DNA from: Paragemmobacter straminiformis
GTDB lineage: Bacteria; Pseudomonadota; Alphaproteobacteria; Rhodobacterales; Rhodobacteraceae
Assembly: GCF_014243445.1 (NCBI RefSeq)
Contig: NZ_JACLQD010000003.1
Span: forward strand, 248,001 to 312,000
Length of the DNA: 64,000 bases
Reading direction: 5' to 3'
Part shown: in pieces, positions 35,503 through 47,412 of the stretch
Numbering within the stretch: position 1 is the stretch's first letter
Layout: the number at the start of each line of letters is the position of its first letter
Notes under the pieces: generated by a model
Told to the model about the DNA's origin: nothing
The model's database searches: none
What the model saw: the letters and a program-made list of their open reading frames with translations, nothing else
Program-made: the position numbers and the translations under genes

Positions 35503-38096
35503 GCGATACTGACGGCAAGAAACCCCTCGGCCTGGGTGGTGGTGCTCCGCGTTCGGGGCAGGTGAAGCAAAGCTTCAGCCACGGCAGGACGAAAAGCGTC
35601 GTGGTCGAGACCAAGCGCAAACGCGTTGTGGTTCCCGCGAAGCCAGGCGCGGCCGGTGCTGCGGCGCCGGGGGCGAACCCGCATCTCGGTGACCCTTCGA
35701 AGCGTCCGGCGGGCATTTCGGATGCCGAAATGGAACGCCGTCTGGCGGCCCTGAAGGCTGCCAAGGCACGCGAGGCCGAAGATGCGGCCAAGCGGGCCGA
35801 GGACGAGAAGCTGCGTGGCGAGGACCGCCAGCGCCGCCGCGAGGAAATCGAGGCGAAAGAGCGTGAAGAGCGCGAGCGTCTGGAAGCCCTTCGCCTGAAG
35901 GCCGAAGAGGAAGAAGCCGCCCGCCGGGCCGAGGCCGAGGCGCGCGTCGCCGCTGCCGCCGCCCGCAAGGCCGACGTTCTTGGCACCAGCCGCCGGCAGC
36001 CTGCGGCTCCGGCGCCGGTCGAGAAGCCGGTCGACAAGAACAATGCCGGTGCCGGACAGCCCGCGCCGGGTGGTGCCGATGCCGCCGTGCCGCGCACCAA
36101 GAACCTCGGCCCGTCGCTGGCGCCGCGCAAATCGGAACGCGAGCGTGACGAACGCGCGACCGACCGTGACCGCGCCAAGACCAAGGGTGACGAAGGCCGC
36201 CGCGCCGGCAAGCTGACCCTTTCTGACGCCACGGCGGACGAGGGTGGTCGCCAGCGGTCGCTTGCCGCGATGAAGCGCAAGCAGGAAAAGGCGCGTCAAA
36301 AGGCGCTGGGTCTGGGCCAGAAATCCGAAAAGCAGGTGCGCGACGTGCAGCTGCCCGAAACCATCGTGGTTTCGGAACTGGCGAACCGCATGGCCGAACG
36401 GGCTGCGGATGTGGTCAAATCGCTCATGAAGATGGGCATGATGGTCACGATGAACCAGGCCATCGACGCCGATACGGCCGAACTGGTGATCGAGGAATTC
36501 GGCCACAAGGCCGTGCGCGTGTCGGATGCCGACGTGGAACAGGCGATCGAGGCGGTCAGCGACCGCGACGAGGATCTGATCACCCGCCCGCCGATCGTGA
36601 CGATCATGGGTCACGTCGACCACGGCAAGACCTCGCTTCTCGATGCGATCCGCAAGGCGAACGTGGTGTCCGGCGAAGCCGGCGGCATCACCCAGCACAT
36701 CGGCGCCTATCAGGTCACGACCGAGAACGGTTCGGTGATTTCCTTCCTCGACACGCCGGGCCACGCTGCCTTTACCAGCATGCGGTCGCGCGGGGCGCAG
36801 GTGACGGATATCGTCGTGCTTGTGGTTGCCGCCGATGATGCGGTCATGCCGCAGACGGTGGAAGCCATCGCCCATGCCAAGGCCGCCAAGGTGCCGCTGA
36901 TCGTGGCCATCAACAAGATGGACAAGCCCGGCGCCGATGCGACCAAGGTCCGCACCGACCTGTTGCAGCACGAGATCGTGGTGGAAGCCATGTCGGGCGA
37001 TGTGCAGGACGTCGAGGTTTCGGCCAAGACGGGCAAGGGCCTTGATAACCTTCTGGAAGCCATCGCGCTTCAGGCGGAAATCCTCGAACTTCGCGCCAAC
37101 CCCAAGCGGGCGGCGCAGGGTGCGGTGATCGAAGCCAAGCTTGACGTGGGCCGTGGCCCCGTGGCGACGGTGCTGGTGCAGAACGGCACGCTGCGCAAGG
37201 GCGACATCTTCGTCGTCGGCGAGCAGTGGGGCAAGGTGCGCGCGCTGATCAACGACAAGGGCGAAACCGTCGCCGAAGCCGGGCCTTCGGTTCCGGTCGA
37301 GGTGCTGGGCCTGAACGGCACGCCGCAAGCGGGCGACGTTCTGAACGTGGTGGAAACCGAAGCGCAGGCGCGTGAAATCGCCGATTACCGCGAAAAGGTC
37401 ACCAAGGACAAACGCGCCGCCGCCGGTGCCGCGACCACGCTGGAACAGCTTATGGCGAAAGCCAAGGCCGACAAGTCGGTCGCCGAGCTGCCGATTCTGG
37501 TCAAGGCCGACGTGCAGGGTTCTGCCGAAGCCATCGTGCAGGCCCTCGAAAAGGTCGGCAACGACGAGGTGCGCGTGCGCATCCTGCATTCGGGTGTCGG
37601 TGCCATCACCGATACCGATGTGGGTCTGGCCGAAGCCAGCGGCGCGCCGATCATCGGCTTCAACGTGCGGGCCAATGCCTCGGCCCGCAACAGCGCCCAC
37701 CAGAAGGGCGTCGAGATCCGCTATTACTCGATCATCTACGACCTTGTGGATGACATCAAGAAAGCGGCCTCGGGCCTGCTGAAGGCCGAAGTGCGGGAAA
37801 CCTTCATCGGCTACGCGCAGATCAAGGAAGTGTTCAAGGTCACGGGCGTCGGCATGGTTGCCGGTTGCATCGTCACCGAAGGCGTGGCCCGCCGCTCGGC
37901 AGGCGTGCGCTTGCTGCGTGACAACGTGGTCATCCACGAAGGCACGCTCAAGACGCTCAAGCGTTACAAGGACGAAGTCAAAGAGGTCCAGTCCGGTCAG
38001 GAATGCGGTATGGCCTTCGAGCGTTACGAAGATATCCGTCAGGGCGACGTGATCGAAATCTTCGAACGCGAGGAAGTGCAGCGCACGCTGGCCTGA
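35499..38096 (+). CDS. infB: Translation initiation factor IF-2
   Basis: An 865-residue IF-2, the GTPase that brings initiator tRNA to the ribosome. A long charged N-terminal region (about 1-280, rich in Ala, Glu, Arg and Lys with coiled-coil) precedes the IF2_N and G domains. The G motifs are GHVDHGKT (from 371), [11 protein letters not shown] and NKMDKPG. The C-terminal C1/C2 domains follow, ending [13 protein letters not shown]. The start is the ATG in the ATGA overlap with the ylxR gene; the upstream open frame is inside that gene. A strong terminator follows at 38115-38146. Confidence 0.98.
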   Translation: MSDTDGKKPLGLGGGAPRSGQVKQSFSHGRTKSVVVETKRKRVVVPAKPGAAGAAAPGANPHLGDPSKRPAGISDAEMERRLAALKAAKAREAEDAAKRAEDEKLRGEDRQRRREEIEAKEREERERLEALRLKAEEEEAARRAEAEARVAAAAARKADVLGTSRRQPAAPAPVEKPVDKNNAGAGQPAPGGADAAVPRTKNLGPSLAPRKSERERDERATDRDRAKTKGDEGRRAGKLTLSDATADEGGRQRSLAAMKRKQEKARQKALGLGQKSEKQVRDVQLPETIVVSELANRMAERAADVVKSLMKMGMMVTMNQAIDADTAELVIEEFGHKAVRVSDADVEQAIEAVSDRDEDLITRPPIVTIMGHVDHGKTSLLDAIRKANVVSGEAGGITQHIGAYQVTTENGSVISFLDTPGHAAFTSMRSRGAQVTDIVVLVVAADDAVMPQTVEAIAHAKAAKVPLIVAINKMDKPGADATKVRTDLLQHEIVVEAMSGDVQDVEVSAKTGKGLDNLLEAIALQAEILELRANPKRAAQGAVIEAKLDVGRGPVATVLVQNGTLRKGDIFVVGEQWGKVRALINDKGETVAEAGPSVPVEVLGLNGTPQAGDVLNVVETEAQAREIADYREKVTKDKRAAAGAATTLEQLMAKAKADKSVAELPILVKADVQGSAEAIVQALEKVGNDEVRVRILHSGVGAITDTDVGLAEASGAPIIGFNVRANASARNSAHQKGVEIRYYSIIYDLVDDIKKAASGLLKAEVRETFIGYAQIKEVFKVTGVGMVAGCIVTEGVARRSAGVRLLRDNVVIHEGTLKTLKRYKDEVKEVQSGQECGMAFERYEDIRQGDVIEIFEREEVQRTLA

Positions 38097-38114
38097 TGGT
38101 TTTGACAGACAAGG

Positions 38115-38146
38115 AAAAAGGCCGCGCTGGAAAGCGCGGCCTTTTT
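38115..38146. terminator. Bidirectional intrinsic terminator after infB
   Basis: A 14-bp stem AAAAAGGCCGCGCT and its complement with a four-base loop. A-rich and T-rich flanks make it work on both strands: for infB on the plus strand and for the 46-codon gene on the minus strand. Confidence 0.92.
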
Positions 38147-38186
38147 CGTTGCGGCATGACCGACGGCTGCGACCGGAAGCGCGCGG

Positions 38187-38327
38187 TTACGCGGTGCGGT
38201 GCGGTGTGACCGGATGGCCGACAAAGGTCTTTTCGTCGACGCGGACCACAAGCTTGCCGTCAGCCAGTTGCTTGACGACGATGCCCTGAACCGAGACGCA
38301 AGACCCGAGTGTGATGGTACGAAGCAT
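38187..38327 (-). CDS. Small conserved protein, 46 residues
   Basis: An ORF shorter than usual cut-offs. It reads MLRTITLGSCVSVQGIVVKQ, then a lysine/valine-rich stretch with VRVDEKTFVGHPV, ending HRTA. The ATG is preceded by a GGGGGGATAAGG ribosome site at good spacing, and a bidirectional terminator follows its stop. From memory, similar tiny proteins (xxRTITxGSCVSVQG...VGxPV) occur across Rhodobacterales beside infB; I could not test this. The repeated Val/Thr beta-strand pattern suggests a small beta-barrel or nucleic-acid-binding fold. Function is unknown. Confidence 0.75.
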   Translation of the reverse strand: MLRTITLGSCVSVQGIVVKQLADGKLVVRVDEKTFVGHPVTPHRTA

Positions 38328-38413
38328 GCCTTATCCCCCCAGATCGGCTTATTGTGTCAAAAGCTAGAACAGCGCGCCCGGCTTTCCAACAGTTTTTTCG
38401 CCCGAAAGGAGAG

Positions 38414-38812
38414 TTATAGCCAATCCCGCAGAATGGGGATCAGCGGCAGGTCTGCGGGGGGCATGGGATAGTCGCGCAGCGCGTTGGGCCGCACCCATGC
38501 AAGGTTCTGCCCCTCGGCCCCGTGGGGGGTGCCCTGCCAGCGGCGGCAGGCAAACAGCGGCATCAGCAGGTGGAACGACTCGTAGGTATGCGAGGCAAAG
38601 GTAAGCGGCGCAAGGCAAGAGGCCTGCGTGTCGATGCCAAGCTCTTCCTTCAACTCGCGGATCAGCGCGGCTTCGGGGGTTTCGCCCGGCTCGACCTTGC
38701 CGCCCGGAAATTCCCACAGGCCCGCAAGCGACTTGCCCTCGGGGCGCTGGGCGAGCAGCACGCGGCCATCGGCGTCGATCAGGGCAACGGCTGAGACGAG
38801 GACGGTTTTCAT
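38414..38812 (-). CDS. mutT: 8-oxo-dGTP diphosphatase MutT
   Basis: A 132-residue Nudix hydrolase that removes oxidised dGTP from the nucleotide pool. The Nudix box GGKVEPGETPEAALIRELKE followed by ELGI matches G-x5-E-x7-REUxEExGU, and LWEFPGGK is the typical lead-in. The C-terminus contains WVRPNALRDYPMPPAD, as in MutT proteins. The start chosen is the ATG at 38812 giving MKTVLVSAVALID. The open frame continues upstream through the C-rich repeat element and is rejected. It is downstream of argJ on the same strand. Confidence 0.95.
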   Translation of the reverse strand: MKTVLVSAVALIDADGRVLLAQRPEGKSLAGLWEFPGGKVEPGETPEAALIRELKEELGIDTQASCLAPLTFASHTYESFHLLMPLFACRRWQGTPHGAEGQNLAWVRPNALRDYPMPPADLPLIPILRDWL

Positions 38813-38834
38813 GCGTTGGGTTTCTTTGCCAGCG

Positions 38835-38890
38835 CCGGGGGACTTCGCGTCCCCCGGACCCCCTGCGGGATATTTGAGCGAATGTGAAAT
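38835..38890. repeat. C-rich intergenic hairpin element, copy 2
   Basis: A 9-bp stem (CCGGGGGAC and its complement) with loop TTCGC, then a C-run and GCGGGATATTTGAGCGAATG continuing as TGAAAT. It shares the hairpin, C-run and TATTT...ATGAA tail layout with the element at 18128-18185. It lies between argJ and mutT and is oriented against those genes. Confidence 0.7.
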
Positions 38891-40233
38891 CAGGAGCGGT
38901 AATCCGCATTGATCTCGATGTAGCGGTTGGTCAGGTCGCAGGTCCAGACCGAGCGTTTGGCACGGCCGAGGCCAAGGTCGACGGCGATGACCAATTCGTC
39001 CTGCAACATGTAGTTCGCGCCGTCCTCTTCGCGGTATTTCGGGCTGCGCCACCCCTTTTCGGCAACGAGGATGTCTCCGAAGCGGATGGTCAGGCGGTCG
39101 CGGTCGGCATTGGCCCCCGATTTGCCGATGGCGGCGACGATCCGGCCCCAGTTCGGGTCCTGTCCCGCGACGGCGGTTTTCACCAGCGGCGAGTTGGCGA
39201 TGGAAAAGGCCACCTTGGCCGCGTCGGCATCGGATTCGGCGCCCGTCACGCGGACTTCGACGAATTTCGTCGCCCCCTCGCCATCGCGGATCACCTGATG
39301 GGCAAGGTTGCGCATCACGCCCTGCAAGGCGGTCTCGAAGGCCTTGGCGACCACGCCCTTGGGTTCGGCTGCGGGCGATTGTCCGGTCGCCGCCAGAAGC
39401 AGCGTGTCCGAGGTCGAGGTGTCGCTGTCGACGGTGATCGAATTGAAGGTCGCGTCCAGATTGCGCGACAGCATCTTTTGCAGCGTCGCCTGCGGAATTT
39501 TGGCATCGGTGAAGATATAGACCAGCATCGTCGCCATATCGGGCGCGATCATCCCCGAACCCTTGGCGATGCCTGCGATGTGGATCGGCCCGCCGTCCCC
39601 CTGAATGGTCGCGGCAGCGCCCTTGGGGAAGGTGTCGGTCGTCATCATCGCCGTTGCGGCCATGTCGATGGCATCCTCGCGCAGTTCCGCGATCAGGTCG
39701 GGGATCTTTGCGGTGATGCGGTCATAGGGCAGCGGCTCTCCGATCACGCCGGTCGACGAGGAAAAGACGCGGGTGGCGGGAATCCCCAGCGCCTCGGCCA
39801 CGCCGCCGGTCACTGCGGCGACGGCCTCGTCCCCGATCTTACCGGTGAAGGCGTTGGAATTGCCCGAGTTCACGATGATGGCGGCGGCACTGTCGGTTCC
39901 GCCACGGGTGGCCAGCTTGGCCTGACAGTCGCGCACGCAGCCCGAACGGGTCGACGACCGGGTGAAGACGCCCGCGACCGCTGTTCCGGGGGCAAGGCGG
40001 ACCAGCATCACATCCTTGCGGTTCTGGTAGCGCACGCCCGCCTCGACGGCGGCGAATTCCACGCCCGCGATCCGCGGCAGTTCGGGGAATCCGTCTTTGG
40101 GGGCCAAGGGCGAAACGGGTTTCGCGCCCTTGGCCGGTTTGCCAACAGAGGGGCTTTGGTCAAGCCTGGACCTGAGTTCCTTGACCTTCTTTTTCAGCGC
40201 TTTTGCTTCGGCTTTCCAATCGGTCTTGGCCAT
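38890..40233 (-). CDS. argJ: Bifunctional glutamate N-acetyltransferase/ornithine acetyltransferase ArgJ
   Basis: A 447-residue ArgJ that recycles the acetyl group between acetylornithine and glutamate in arginine synthesis. The autocleavage and nucleophile site is Thr235 in PDMATMLVYIFTDA, with IIVNSGNSNAFTG and GVIGEPLPYDRI upstream and NDxGRIVAAIGKSG-like sequence near the C-terminus. The N-terminus has a lysine-rich extension of about 40 residues before the conserved SPLAPKDGFPELP. The ATG at 40233 is the best start; a longer frame crosses the gene border. It follows the parvulin gene by 25 bases. Confidence 0.95.
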   Translation of the reverse strand: MAKTDWKAEAKALKKKVKELRSRLDQSPSVGKPAKGAKPVSPLAPKDGFPELPRIAGVEFAAVEAGVRYQNRKDVMLVRLAPGTAVAGVFTRSSTRSGCVRDCQAKLATRGGTDSAAAIIVNSGNSNAFTGKIGDEAVAAVTGGVAEALGIPATRVFSSSTGVIGEPLPYDRITAKIPDLIAELREDAIDMAATAMMTTDTFPKGAAATIQGDGGPIHIAGIAKGSGMIAPDMATMLVYIFTDAKIPQATLQKMLSRNLDATFNSITVDSDTSTSDTLLLAATGQSPAAEPKGVVAKAFETALQGVMRNLAHQVIRDGEGATKFVEVRVTGAESDADAAKVAFSIANSPLVKTAVAGQDPNWGRIVAAIGKSGANADRDRLTIRFGDILVAEKGWRSPKYREEDGANYMLQDELVIAVDLGLGRAKRSVWTCDLTNRYIEINADYRS

Positions 40234-40258
40234 GGCCTGCGCCCCTGTGTGAATCGAT

Positions 40259-41110
40259 TTACTTGTCGAAGAGTGTTGCGTCACGCAGCAGCGCGGGGTC
40301 AAGCCCTTCGCCGGGCTTCTCGACCTTGGCTTCGGCGGTCAGCTTGGCGATGTGGTCGCCGATGACCTTTTGCTGCAAGGCTTCGGTCAGTTCCTGACGC
40401 ACGGCTTCCAGATCGGGTTTCGCGGCGACGCGGGTTTCGTTCAGCTTGATGATGTGCCAGCCGAAGTCGGATTTGACGGGGCCGGAAACCTCGCCCGGTT
40501 TCAGCGCGACGACGGCGTCTTCAAAGGGTTTGACCATCATGCCGGGGCCGAACCAGCCAAGATCGCCGCCGTTCACGGCCGAACCGGTGTCGGACGAGTT
40601 GGCCTTGGCGAGTTCGGCGAAATCGGCGCCGCCGTCGATCTTGGCTTTCAGTTCCTTGGCCTTGTCTTCCGAATCCACAAGGATGTGGGCCGCCGAATAT
40701 TCGGTGGTGTCCGGAGCCTTGGCGTATTTCTCGTCATAGGCGGCCTTGATCGCCTCTTCGGTGACGCCGGCGGTGACGACGGATTGCAGCGCCTTGCCGG
40801 CCATGTAGCCGCGCGCATCGGTCTTGAGCCACAGCTCGTCGCGCTTGGTCTTGCCTTCGGTGACCGATTGTTCCAGCGCAAGCTGCTGCACGGCCTGTTC
40901 GATCAGGCCCTTGAACAGGGCGTCATCGGGGATCTGCTGGTATTGCGCGGGAAGTTTTTCGCGCATCACGATCAGCTCGCCCAGCGTGATCGCCTCGCCG
41001 TTGACGGTGGCGACCACCGTGTCGACCGTAGGCGCATCCTGCGCGAGGGCCGGAAGCGCCGTTGCGCATGCGAGCGCAAGGCCCATCCAAAAACCGGTAT
41101 GTTTCGCCAT
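40259..41110 (-). CDS. Periplasmic parvulin-type peptidyl-prolyl isomerase
   Basis: A 283-residue foldase. A signal peptide is present (residues about 8-22, ending ALPALAQ). The parvulin rotamase domain follows in the second half: AAHILVDSEDKAKELKAKID, LGWFGPGMMVKPFEDAVVAL, and FGWHIIKLNETR. A SurA/PrsA-like helical N-terminal part precedes it. It assists folding of exported proteins. AGGAGAAGG precedes the ATG. It is divergent from secA, so the Sec translocase and a periplasmic foldase share a control region. It leads the minus-strand unit ppi-argJ-mutT. Confidence 0.94.
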   Translation of the reverse strand: MAKHTGFWMGLALACATALPALAQDAPTVDTVVATVNGEAITLGELIVMREKLPAQYQQIPDDALFKGLIEQAVQQLALEQSVTEGKTKRDELWLKTDARGYMAGKALQSVVTAGVTEEAIKAAYDEKYAKAPDTTEYSAAHILVDSEDKAKELKAKIDGGADFAELAKANSSDTGSAVNGGDLGWFGPGMMVKPFEDAVVALKPGEVSGPVKSDFGWHIIKLNETRVAAKPDLEAVRQELTEALQQKVIGDHIAKLTAEAKVEKPGEGLDPALLRDATLFDK

Positions 41111-41148
41111 CTCACCTTCTCCTGATCGTGCCGCGGGCTTGCGCGACG

Positions 41149-41177
41149 TTGACTAAGCCCGGCCTCTCCCTTATTTC
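41149..41177 (+). promoter_or_regulatory. Possible secA promoter
   Basis: TTGACT (41149-41154), 17 bases, TATTTC (41172-41177), about 120 bases before the secA ATG. The -10 match is partial, so this is tentative. Confidence 0.35.
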
Positions 41178-41297
41178 GCGGGGGTCGCGTGCGGCGGGGC
41201 CTGCCGGGTCCACTTGGCTCTTCTATGGAAGGCGCTGGGGCCGGGCAAGGCCAGAGCGCCACACGATCTTGTCAGGTAACGACCAGGCGGAGAAAAC

Positions 41298-44042
<2,745 letters not shown>

Positions 44043-44062
44043 GCCCGCCGCAACCGCAAAGG

Positions 44063-44094
44063 AAAAACCCCCGCAGGTTCTGCGGGGGTTTTTT
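44063..44094 (+). terminator. Intrinsic terminator after secA
   Basis: A 14-bp stem AAAAACCCCCGCAG and its complement with a three-base loop, ending in TTTTTT. It starts 20 bases after the secA stop codon. Confidence 0.95.
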
Positions 44095-44193
44095 CATGCC
44101 CGCACGCCACGGTTGCGACGCAGCCGTGCCACGCCCTTGGCGCTTTCGGCGGGCAAGCTGCCGGCTGGACGAGTTCTGGTCAGGAGAGGTTCG

Positions 44194-45075
44194 ATGAACC
44201 GCAAGCGCAGTGTGGCGATGGCTTTGGCGATGGTGGCGCTGGCCGCGGTCGGGGTGAACAGCTTCGGCGGCCGGTCCGACCCCGTGGTGCAGATCGTCGC
44301 GCAGCCCGCCTTGCGCATGGCAGCGGCGACACCGCTTGCGCCAAGCCCCGCCGTTCCGCAGCCCCGGGCCCAAGCGGCCGCCGAACCCGCCCCCGAAGCC
44401 GCAGCCGAACCCGCTGCCGATCCGGTCCTTGCCGAAGCCTATGACCCCTGCGCCATCAGCCTCGAGGCCTTTGCCGAAGAGGGCGCGATGATCGGCATCA
44501 CGCTGCTTGCCCCCTGCCGCGCCGATGCGCGGGTGGTGCTGCAACATGGCGGCCTCGCGGTCGCGCAAAAGACGCTTGCGACCGGCTCGCTGTTCACGGC
44601 CCTTCCCGCGATGGAGGCCAAGGGCGAGATCGAAGCGCGTTTCGATGACGGCACCGTTCTGAAAGCCGCCGCCCCCGTGCCCGAACTTGCGGGCCTGCGC
44701 CGCATCGCTGTGCAATGGCAAAAGGCCGACCGCTTCGCGCTGAACGGTTTTGAACGCGGGGCCGATTACGGCGAGGCGGGCCACAAGACGGCGTTGAACG
44801 GCGGCGTTCTGGCCTTGGGCGACCCTTCGGCCACGCCCGCGATGCTGGCCGAGGTCTATACCTTTCCCGACCCCGAAGATGCCCGCGTCACCATCGAGGC
44901 CGAAGTGACGCCCGATGTCTGCGGCCGCGAGTTGATGGGCGAAACCATCCTGTCGCAGGCCGGTGCCGCGCAGGTGCAGGACCTGACGCTTGCCATGCCC
45001 GAATGCGATGCGCTGGGCGGTTTTGTGGTCTTGAACAATCCGCTGGCTGACATGACACTCGCCGCCGCCGACTAG
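44194..45075 (+). CDS. Predicted exported protein downstream of secA
   Basis: A 293-residue protein of unknown function. An N-terminal hydrophobic segment (about residues 6-24) after MNRKRS acts as a signal or anchor. A proline/alanine/glutamate-rich linker (about 45-80, AAAEPAPEAAAEPA) follows, and then a periplasmic domain with paired cysteines (YDPCAISLEAFAEEG, LLAPCRADARVVLQHGG, and two more near the C-terminus). The ATG at 44194 has a good CAGGAGAGG site. Homologues next to secA in Rhodobacter are sometimes labelled translocase, without evidence I know of. It is probably co-transcribed with the next gene, 11 bases downstream. Confidence 0.75.
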   Translation: MNRKRSVAMALAMVALAAVGVNSFGGRSDPVVQIVAQPALRMAAATPLAPSPAVPQPRAQAAAEPAPEAAAEPAADPVLAEAYDPCAISLEAFAEEGAMIGITLLAPCRADARVVLQHGGLAVAQKTLATGSLFTALPAMEAKGEIEARFDDGTVLKAAAPVPELAGLRRIAVQWQKADRFALNGFERGADYGEAGHKTALNGGVLALGDPSATPAMLAEVYTFPDPEDARVTIEAEVTPDVCGRELMGETILSQAGAAQVQDLTLAMPECDALGGFVVLNNPLADMTLAAAD

Positions 45076-45086
45076 CGCGAGGGGAC

Positions 45087-46592
45087 ATGGGATTTCGGGG
45101 GTTCGGTGTGGCGGTGCTTGTCACCTGCTGCGCCTTGGCAGGAATGGTCCGTGCGCAGGACGTCACGCTGACCGCGCGTGACGGCGGCCTTGCGCTGGAC
45201 GGCGTCTTGCTGGGATGGGACGGCGAGTTCTACCGCATCGACACCTCGTACGGCCCGCTGACGGTGGATGGTCAGGGCGTCATCTGCGACGGCCCCGGCT
45301 GCCCCGACCTGACCGCGCCCAAGGCGCAGGTGCGTCTGGTGGGCGAGGCCGGGCCGGGGCAGGCGCTGACGGGTCCGCTGGTCGCCGCCTTTGCCGCCGC
45401 GCGCGGGCTTGATGCGGTGACCGACGGCGTCGTGACATGGCTGGTCGAACGCGCGGGCGGGCAGGTGCTGGCCGAATTCTCCTTCGAGCCGATGGCGCAT
45501 GATGCGGCCTTGGCAGCCCTTGCCGCAGGGCGGGCGGAACTGGTGGTTTCGGTCGGCACCGCCCCCGATTTCGGCGCGCGCGTGCTGGCGATGGATGCGC
45601 TGGTGCCGGTGGCGGCCCCCGACAATCCGCTGGCCAAGATCGCTTCGGTCGATCTGGCGCGGGTGCTGTCGGGCGAGGTGTCGAACTGGGCCGAGGTGGG
45701 CGGGCCGGACATGCCGCTGGTGCTGCATGGTCTGGCACCGGGCAGCGGCGTGGCCGATGCGCTGGCGGCCCGCCTTGGCCGCGATGTCGCCGCGACCAAG
45801 GTGCATGGCGACCTTGCCGCCTTGGCCGATGCCGTGGCGCGCGACCCCTGGGCCATCGCCGTGACGACGCGGGGCGCTGCGGGCAAGGCCAAACCCCTTT
45901 TGCTCACCGACAAATGCGGTTTTCCGCTGCTGCCCTCGTCCCTTGCCGTCAAGGCCGAGGATTACCCGCTGGCATTGCCCCTGCACCTGCTGACCCCGCG
46001 CCGGCGCCTGCCGCTGATGGCGCGCGAGTTTCTCGAATTTCTTGCCCTGCCCGATGCGCAGGCGGCGATTTCGGCTGCCGGCTATGTCGACCGTGGCCCC
46101 GAACGTCAGGCTTTGACAGGCGACGGGCTGCGCCTGATGAACGCGATCGCCGGCGCGGGCGAGGAAACCTCGCTCGACGATCTCAAGCGGTTGGTCGGCG
46201 CGATGGACGGGGCCGAGCGCGTGTCGCTGACCTTCCGCTTCGAGGACGGCTCGAGCACGCTGGAAGCCGCCTCGCAAGAAAACCTGACCGATCTGGCGCG
46301 GATGCTGGATGCGGGCCTGTTCCGCAACGAAAGCCTTGTTCTGGCGGGGTTTTCCGACGGTTCCGGCGCTGCGGCGGCCAATCTTGCCCTGTCGCAGTCG
46401 CGGGCAAAGGCCGTGCGCGATGCGCTGGCGGCGGTGGTCGCCCCCGATACCGCGCTTCCCGAGGTGATGGCCTTTGGCGAGGCGATGCCGATGGCCTGCG
46501 ACGAAACCACGGCGGGCCGGCGGCTGAACCGCAGGGTCGAGCTTTGGGTCCGTCCCGCGATGGCTAAAGGTGACCCAGCGCCCGAAAACTGA
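45087..46592 (+). CDS. PstS-like substrate-binding domain fused to an OmpA C-terminal domain
   Basis: A 501-residue envelope protein. A signal peptide (to about residue 23, VRA) leads into a phosphate-binding-protein-like domain (e.g. VDLARVLSGEVSNWAEVGGP, then HGLAPGSG). The C-terminal 140 residues form an OmpA-like peptidoglycan-binding domain: FEDGSSTLEAAS, VLAGFSDGSG, LSQSRAKAVRDAL and GRRLNRRVELWV. The fusion suggests a periplasmic ligand sensor tethered to the cell wall and not an ABC-transport receptor, since no pst genes are near. Its 3' end overlaps convergent radC by 29 bases. Confidence 0.85.
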   Translation: MGFRGFGVAVLVTCCALAGMVRAQDVTLTARDGGLALDGVLLGWDGEFYRIDTSYGPLTVDGQGVICDGPGCPDLTAPKAQVRLVGEAGPGQALTGPLVAAFAAARGLDAVTDGVVTWLVERAGGQVLAEFSFEPMAHDAALAALAAGRAELVVSVGTAPDFGARVLAMDALVPVAAPDNPLAKIASVDLARVLSGEVSNWAEVGGPDMPLVLHGLAPGSGVADALAARLGRDVAATKVHGDLAALADAVARDPWAIAVTTRGAAGKAKPLLLTDKCGFPLLPSSLAVKAEDYPLALPLHLLTPRRRLPLMAREFLEFLALPDAQAAISAAGYVDRGPERQALTGDGLRLMNAIAGAGEETSLDDLKRLVGAMDGAERVSLTFRFEDGSSTLEAASQENLTDLARMLDAGLFRNESLVLAGFSDGSGAAAANLALSQSRAKAVRDALAAVVAPDTALPEVMAFGEAMPMACDETTAGRRLNRRVELWVRPAMAKGDPAPEN

Positions 46593-47328
46593 CCTCGGCG
46601 CTTTTGCCGATGATCAGATGGTCACGCAGGGTAAGGCCAAGGGCGGCACAGGCCTGCACGATCTGGTCGGTCATGGCGATGTCCGATTGCGACGGCGTCG
46701 GGTCGCCCGAGGGGTGGTTATGCACAAGGATCAGCGCCGAGGCGTTCAGCTCCAACGCGCGCTTCACCACCTCGCGCGGGTAGACGGGCACGTGGTCGAC
46801 GGTGCCCTTGGCCTGCTCCTCGTCGGCGATCAGCACGTTCTTGCGGTCAAGGAACAGGATGCGGAACTGTTCGGTTTCCCGATGCGCCATGACCGTGTGG
46901 CAATAGTCCAGCAGCGCCGCCCATGACGACAGGACGGGCCGCTGCATCACCCGCGACCGCGTCATGCGCTGGGCCGCCGCCTCGATCAGCTTGAGTTCGA
47001 GGATCACCGCATCACCCACGCCATGCACCCGCTGCAACTGCACCACAGGGGCCGCCACGATGCGGGCAAGGTCGCCAAAGGTTTGCAGCAACAGATGCGC
47101 CAGCGGCTTCACATCCTGCCGCGGAATGGCGCGGAACAGGATCAGTTCAAGCAATTCATACTCCGCCACGGCCTGCGCGCCCCCCTCCATGAACCGCGCG
47201 CGCAGGCGTTTGCGGTGGTCGGCGATATAGCTGGGCAGGCGGCCGTCGGCATGGGCGGGCAAGGGGGTTCCGGCCGCCTCGTCGGCGTCGGTGAACAGCG
47301 GCAGGGAATCGTTGAAACCGTGGGTCAT
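46564..47328 (-). CDS. radC: RadC/JAB-domain DNA repair-associated protein
   Basis: A 254-residue RadC family protein. The N-terminal helix-hairpin-helix-like part (ELLELILFRAIPRQDVKPLA, VHGVGDAVILEL) precedes a JAB/MPN metal-binding domain with the full HNHPSGDPTPSQSDI motif near residue 200. The actual role in repair is doubtful in the literature; it is found among genes induced in competence. A TTAA-type half-conserved CtrA-like site (47352-47366) lies just upstream of its start. It overlaps convergently with the OmpA-fusion gene. Confidence 0.93.
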   Translation of the reverse strand: MTHGFNDSLPLFTDADEAAGTPLPAHADGRLPSYIADHRKRLRARFMEGGAQAVAEYELLELILFRAIPRQDVKPLAHLLLQTFGDLARIVAAPVVQLQRVHGVGDAVILELKLIEAAAQRMTRSRVMQRPVLSSWAALLDYCHTVMAHRETEQFRILFLDRKNVLIADEEQAKGTVDHVPVYPREVVKRALELNASALILVHNHPSGDPTPSQSDIAMTDQIVQACAALGLTLRDHLIIGKSAEVSFRALGHL

Positions 47329-47412
47329 GCCCCCAGCCTGCCCCGCGATGGTTGAGGAAAGGTTAACGCCCTTTCTCCGCCATGCCGCGCCCCGCGCTTC
47401 CGGTCCCGCGCC

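Noticed and set aside
35259-37937. An 892-codon open frame antisense to infB
   Set aside because: Rich in His, Arg and Gly with no domain motif. It is the mirror of IF-2 codon bias; IF-2 is unmistakable on the other strand.
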